Assembly: GCA_965277695.1 (NCBI GenBank)
Contig: CBDIDQ010000021.1
Coordinates: 91,188-155,187 of the forward strand
Direction of reading: 5' to 3'
DNA: 64,000 nucleotides
DNA from: JABSOG01 sp965277695
GTDB lineage: Bacteria; Pseudomonadota; Gammaproteobacteria; Enterobacterales; Alteromonadaceae
The notes under the pieces are model-generated. The model was not told the origin of the DNA and ran no database searches. It was given only the letters and a program-made list of their open reading frames with translations. A program made the translations under genes and the position numbers. Each line of letters opens with the position of its first letter. The first letter of the stretch is position 1. Shown in pieces: positions 62,485-64,000 of this stretch.

Positions 62485-64000
62485 TCATTTAATCTCGCGC
62501 CAGTAGATCACCCGGTCATTGCCCCGGGATTGACCAAAGGTGCCAACAGTGACTGGTAATCCATCATTAAAGTCAATATCGCCATCACCATCCCAGTCAA
62601 ATTGCAACCAAGGATAGGGGTCAGTATTGAGCAATAACGTTGCTTCACCAATGGTAATTACGCCACCGCCGGTGGCCTCAGGGATTTCGAAGGTCACATC
62701 AAAGTAACCATTTACAGCACTAATTTCTGCACCGTTGGTTGGAGCCACCAACGAAGTCGACGCTATCGCGGCTCCACCACCAATCCCGGTGACGTCATAA
62801 CTACCAAATGTAGCACTTGCACTGCCTGTGATTGTCACTTCATTAGCCGCCAGCATACTGCAATTATCAGTGGTCGATATCACATAAGCAGTACCATCGA
62901 AAAATTCGAGAAACAACGGCATTTGCATTCGCTGAGTCGCCGGACCATAACCATGAGCCGAATTTAACCGACCAGAACGCAAGACCGCACCACCCGCATT
63001 AAGCCTCAACGCATCACAATCTGGTGCAACACAAACACCGTCAGTCGCTGCATTCATATTCAGCGTATTACTCAGCTCAATCACGATATCAGGTTCACCA
63101 TCGTCGAGCCTGAAACCAACAAAAGTATTATCAAACGGACCATCAACGGCCTGGGAGATACTCGCGGCAAATGCCCCATTGATTTCACCATCTGACCAAA
63201 CTGTTGGGGCCACTATCAGCCGACCCGTCAATTCGGCATCAATGCCAGCAACCACGTTTTCTGCGACAAAAACCAAACTGGCTTTGTCATGACCAGTATT
63301 ATAATTGGTGGTAATATCACCCGCTAAATTTTGTGCCTGAATATTTAAAGTCACATTGAAATCCTGAGCCATATAAGTGAACGCACCACAACCGTTGATC
63401 ACATTGCTAGCAATCAAAGTAAAATGGTCAGGGACAAAACGCCCGACATTATTCAGCACTGCCGATAAGTTACCCGTGCCGAGGTAATCACCATCACCGA
63501 GTTGCCCGCTGAGATTGATAATACCCACTTCATTCCACGCTAAATCGGCGACTTGAGCAGTACCGGATGCAAAACTTTGACCATTGGTGGTACCAGATAA
63601 TATACCGACAGCCGCTGCCGCCGGATGGGCAACCGTATGAGTCAAGGAAAGTGTCTCTGCGGTAAAGTTGTCTGTCACACCGTTGCCGCTGAGATCATCC
63701 GCTGGATCCGGTGAACCGTCTCCATTAGCATCTTGTCCCGTCGCCCAGCGTACTGCGCTACCATTGACTACAAAAGCTTCCCCGGTTTGTCTAAACGCCG
63801 TATCATTCGCATCTACGGCAAGGCCATTGGTTACGCCATCAAGATCTAAACGTAAAGCAAGCGGCTTAACTACAAAGCTATTGCTGTTGCCCGTCATCAC
63901 TTTGGTTTTACCCGGCAACAATTCAATCGATTTACGGGCATGGAGCTTAATTTGCCCGGCCTCTGGATATTTAAACGAAAAAACCGCCTTGGAGTCCGCT
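62485..64000 (-). CDS. MshQ-like DUF6701 pilus-biogenesis protein, C-terminal part (runs off the right edge)
   Basis: The reverse frame is open from the stop at 62485 to the window edge, about 505 codons; its start lies outside. DHFTLIASNVINGCGAFTYMAQ, NVTLNIQAQNLAGDITTNYN and FFDGTAYVISTTDNCS match the DUF6701 domain of MSHA biogenesis protein MshQ. In Shewanella and relatives the msh cluster lies just upstream of mreB, as here, which supports the reading. An internal TTG at 63921 is not the real start. MshQ may be an adhesive or structural part of the MSHA pilus. Confidence 0.82.
   Translation of the reverse strand, partial: ADSKAVFSFKYPEAGQIKLHARKSIELLPGKTKVMTGNSNSFVVKPLALRLDLDGVTNGLAVDANDTAFRQTGEAFVVNGSAVRWATGQDANGDGSPDPADDLSGNGVTDNFTAETLSLTHTVAHPAAAAVGILSGTTNGQSFASGTAQVADLAWNEVGIINLSGQLGDGDYLGTGNLSAVLNNVGRFVPDHFTLIASNVINGCGAFTYMAQDFNVTLNIQAQNLAGDITTNYNTGHDKASLVFVAENVVAGIDAELTGRLIVAPTVWSDGEINGAFAASISQAVDGPFDNTFVGFRLDDGEPDIVIELSNTLNMNAATDGVCVAPDCDALRLNAGGAVLRSGRLNSAHGYGPATQRMQMPLFLEFFDGTAYVISTTDNCSMLAANEVTITGSASATFGSYDVTGIGGGAAIASTSLVAPTNGAEISAVNGYFDVTFEIPEATGGGVITIGEATLLLNTDPYPWLQFDWDGDGDIDFNDGLPVTVGTFGQSRGNDRVIYWREIK

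Noticed and set aside
1..64000. CRISPR arrays, prophage, IS transposases, tRNA and rRNA genes
   Set aside because: No regularly spaced repeats with unique spacers, no integrase, transposase or phage structural genes, and no recognisable tRNA or rRNA sequence were seen by reading.

Overview
The window looks like chromosomal DNA of a marine-type gammaproteobacterium. The right end carries the gammaproteobacterial run mshQ-like / mreB / mreC / mreD / maf / rng / yhdP / nitrilase / tldD, all on the minus strand. Much of the rest is also typical of Alteromonadales/Oceanospirillales-like bacteria: a DUF2982 protein, a YihG-type acyltransferase, a YbdG-type channel, an MshQ-type pilus protein, a TonB receptor and an MCP. 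I saw no rRNA, tRNA, IS transposase, prophage or CRISPR array. Organism assignment is inference from gene order and families only.

Layout. 1-13.5 kb: the N-terminal part of a TonB-dependent receptor, a CPA1 cation/proton antiporter, two small unknown genes, a solute-binding protein, a 1381-residue secreted modular protein (SGNH-like, PKD, glycosidase-like barrel, FnIII), and an AraC regulator divergent from a sodium/solute symporter. 13.5-18 kb: a cyclophilin remnant, a free-standing LytTR regulator, and a compact operon of a Tes-like radical SAM enzyme, a DUF547 protein and a methyltransferase. 18-25 kb: a CadC-like membrane regulator with a beta-propeller, small secreted or membrane ORFs, a truncated haemoglobin, a methyltransferase, Spo0M, a Rossmann epimerase-like protein and DUF2982. 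25-35.7 kb: an MCP, a small gene under a near-consensus LexA box, an M13 peptidase lipoprotein, a MscS-type channel, an acyltransferase with a tandemly duplicated 3' end, an exported unknown and a GT4 glycosyltransferase.

36-51 kb is an exopolysaccharide operon of eleven plus-strand genes, mostly overlapping or nearly so: BY-kinase-like ATPase, Wza-like exporter, GumC/Wzz-like co-polymerase, initiating sugar transferase with a C-terminal PilZ-like domain, Wzy/ligase-like polymerase, GT2, an OmpA-WD40-SUMF1 protein, a flippase fused to an HprK-like P-loop domain, GT2, an alginate-lyase-like protein and a UDP-sugar 4-epimerase. Its likely logic is Wzx/Wzy-dependent: PilZ-like control of initiation, polymerisation, flipping, export, and trimming by a lyase. 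The flippase-kinase and OmpA-WD40-SUMF1 architectures are the most unusual coding features.

Between genes there is a repeat family carrying two stacked palindromes (GTCTACGGC...GCCGTAGAC and ACGAGGTTTCAACCTCGT). Every copy or remnant lies just 3' of a gene, and the directional ones share one orientation relative to that gene. There is also a 181-bp hairpin element with 14-bp perfect terminal inverted repeats, and many in-frame 12- and 15-bp tandem repeats. A 52-codon CxxC/CxxC protein gene with its own promoter and a strong terminator separates the polysaccharide operon from tldD.
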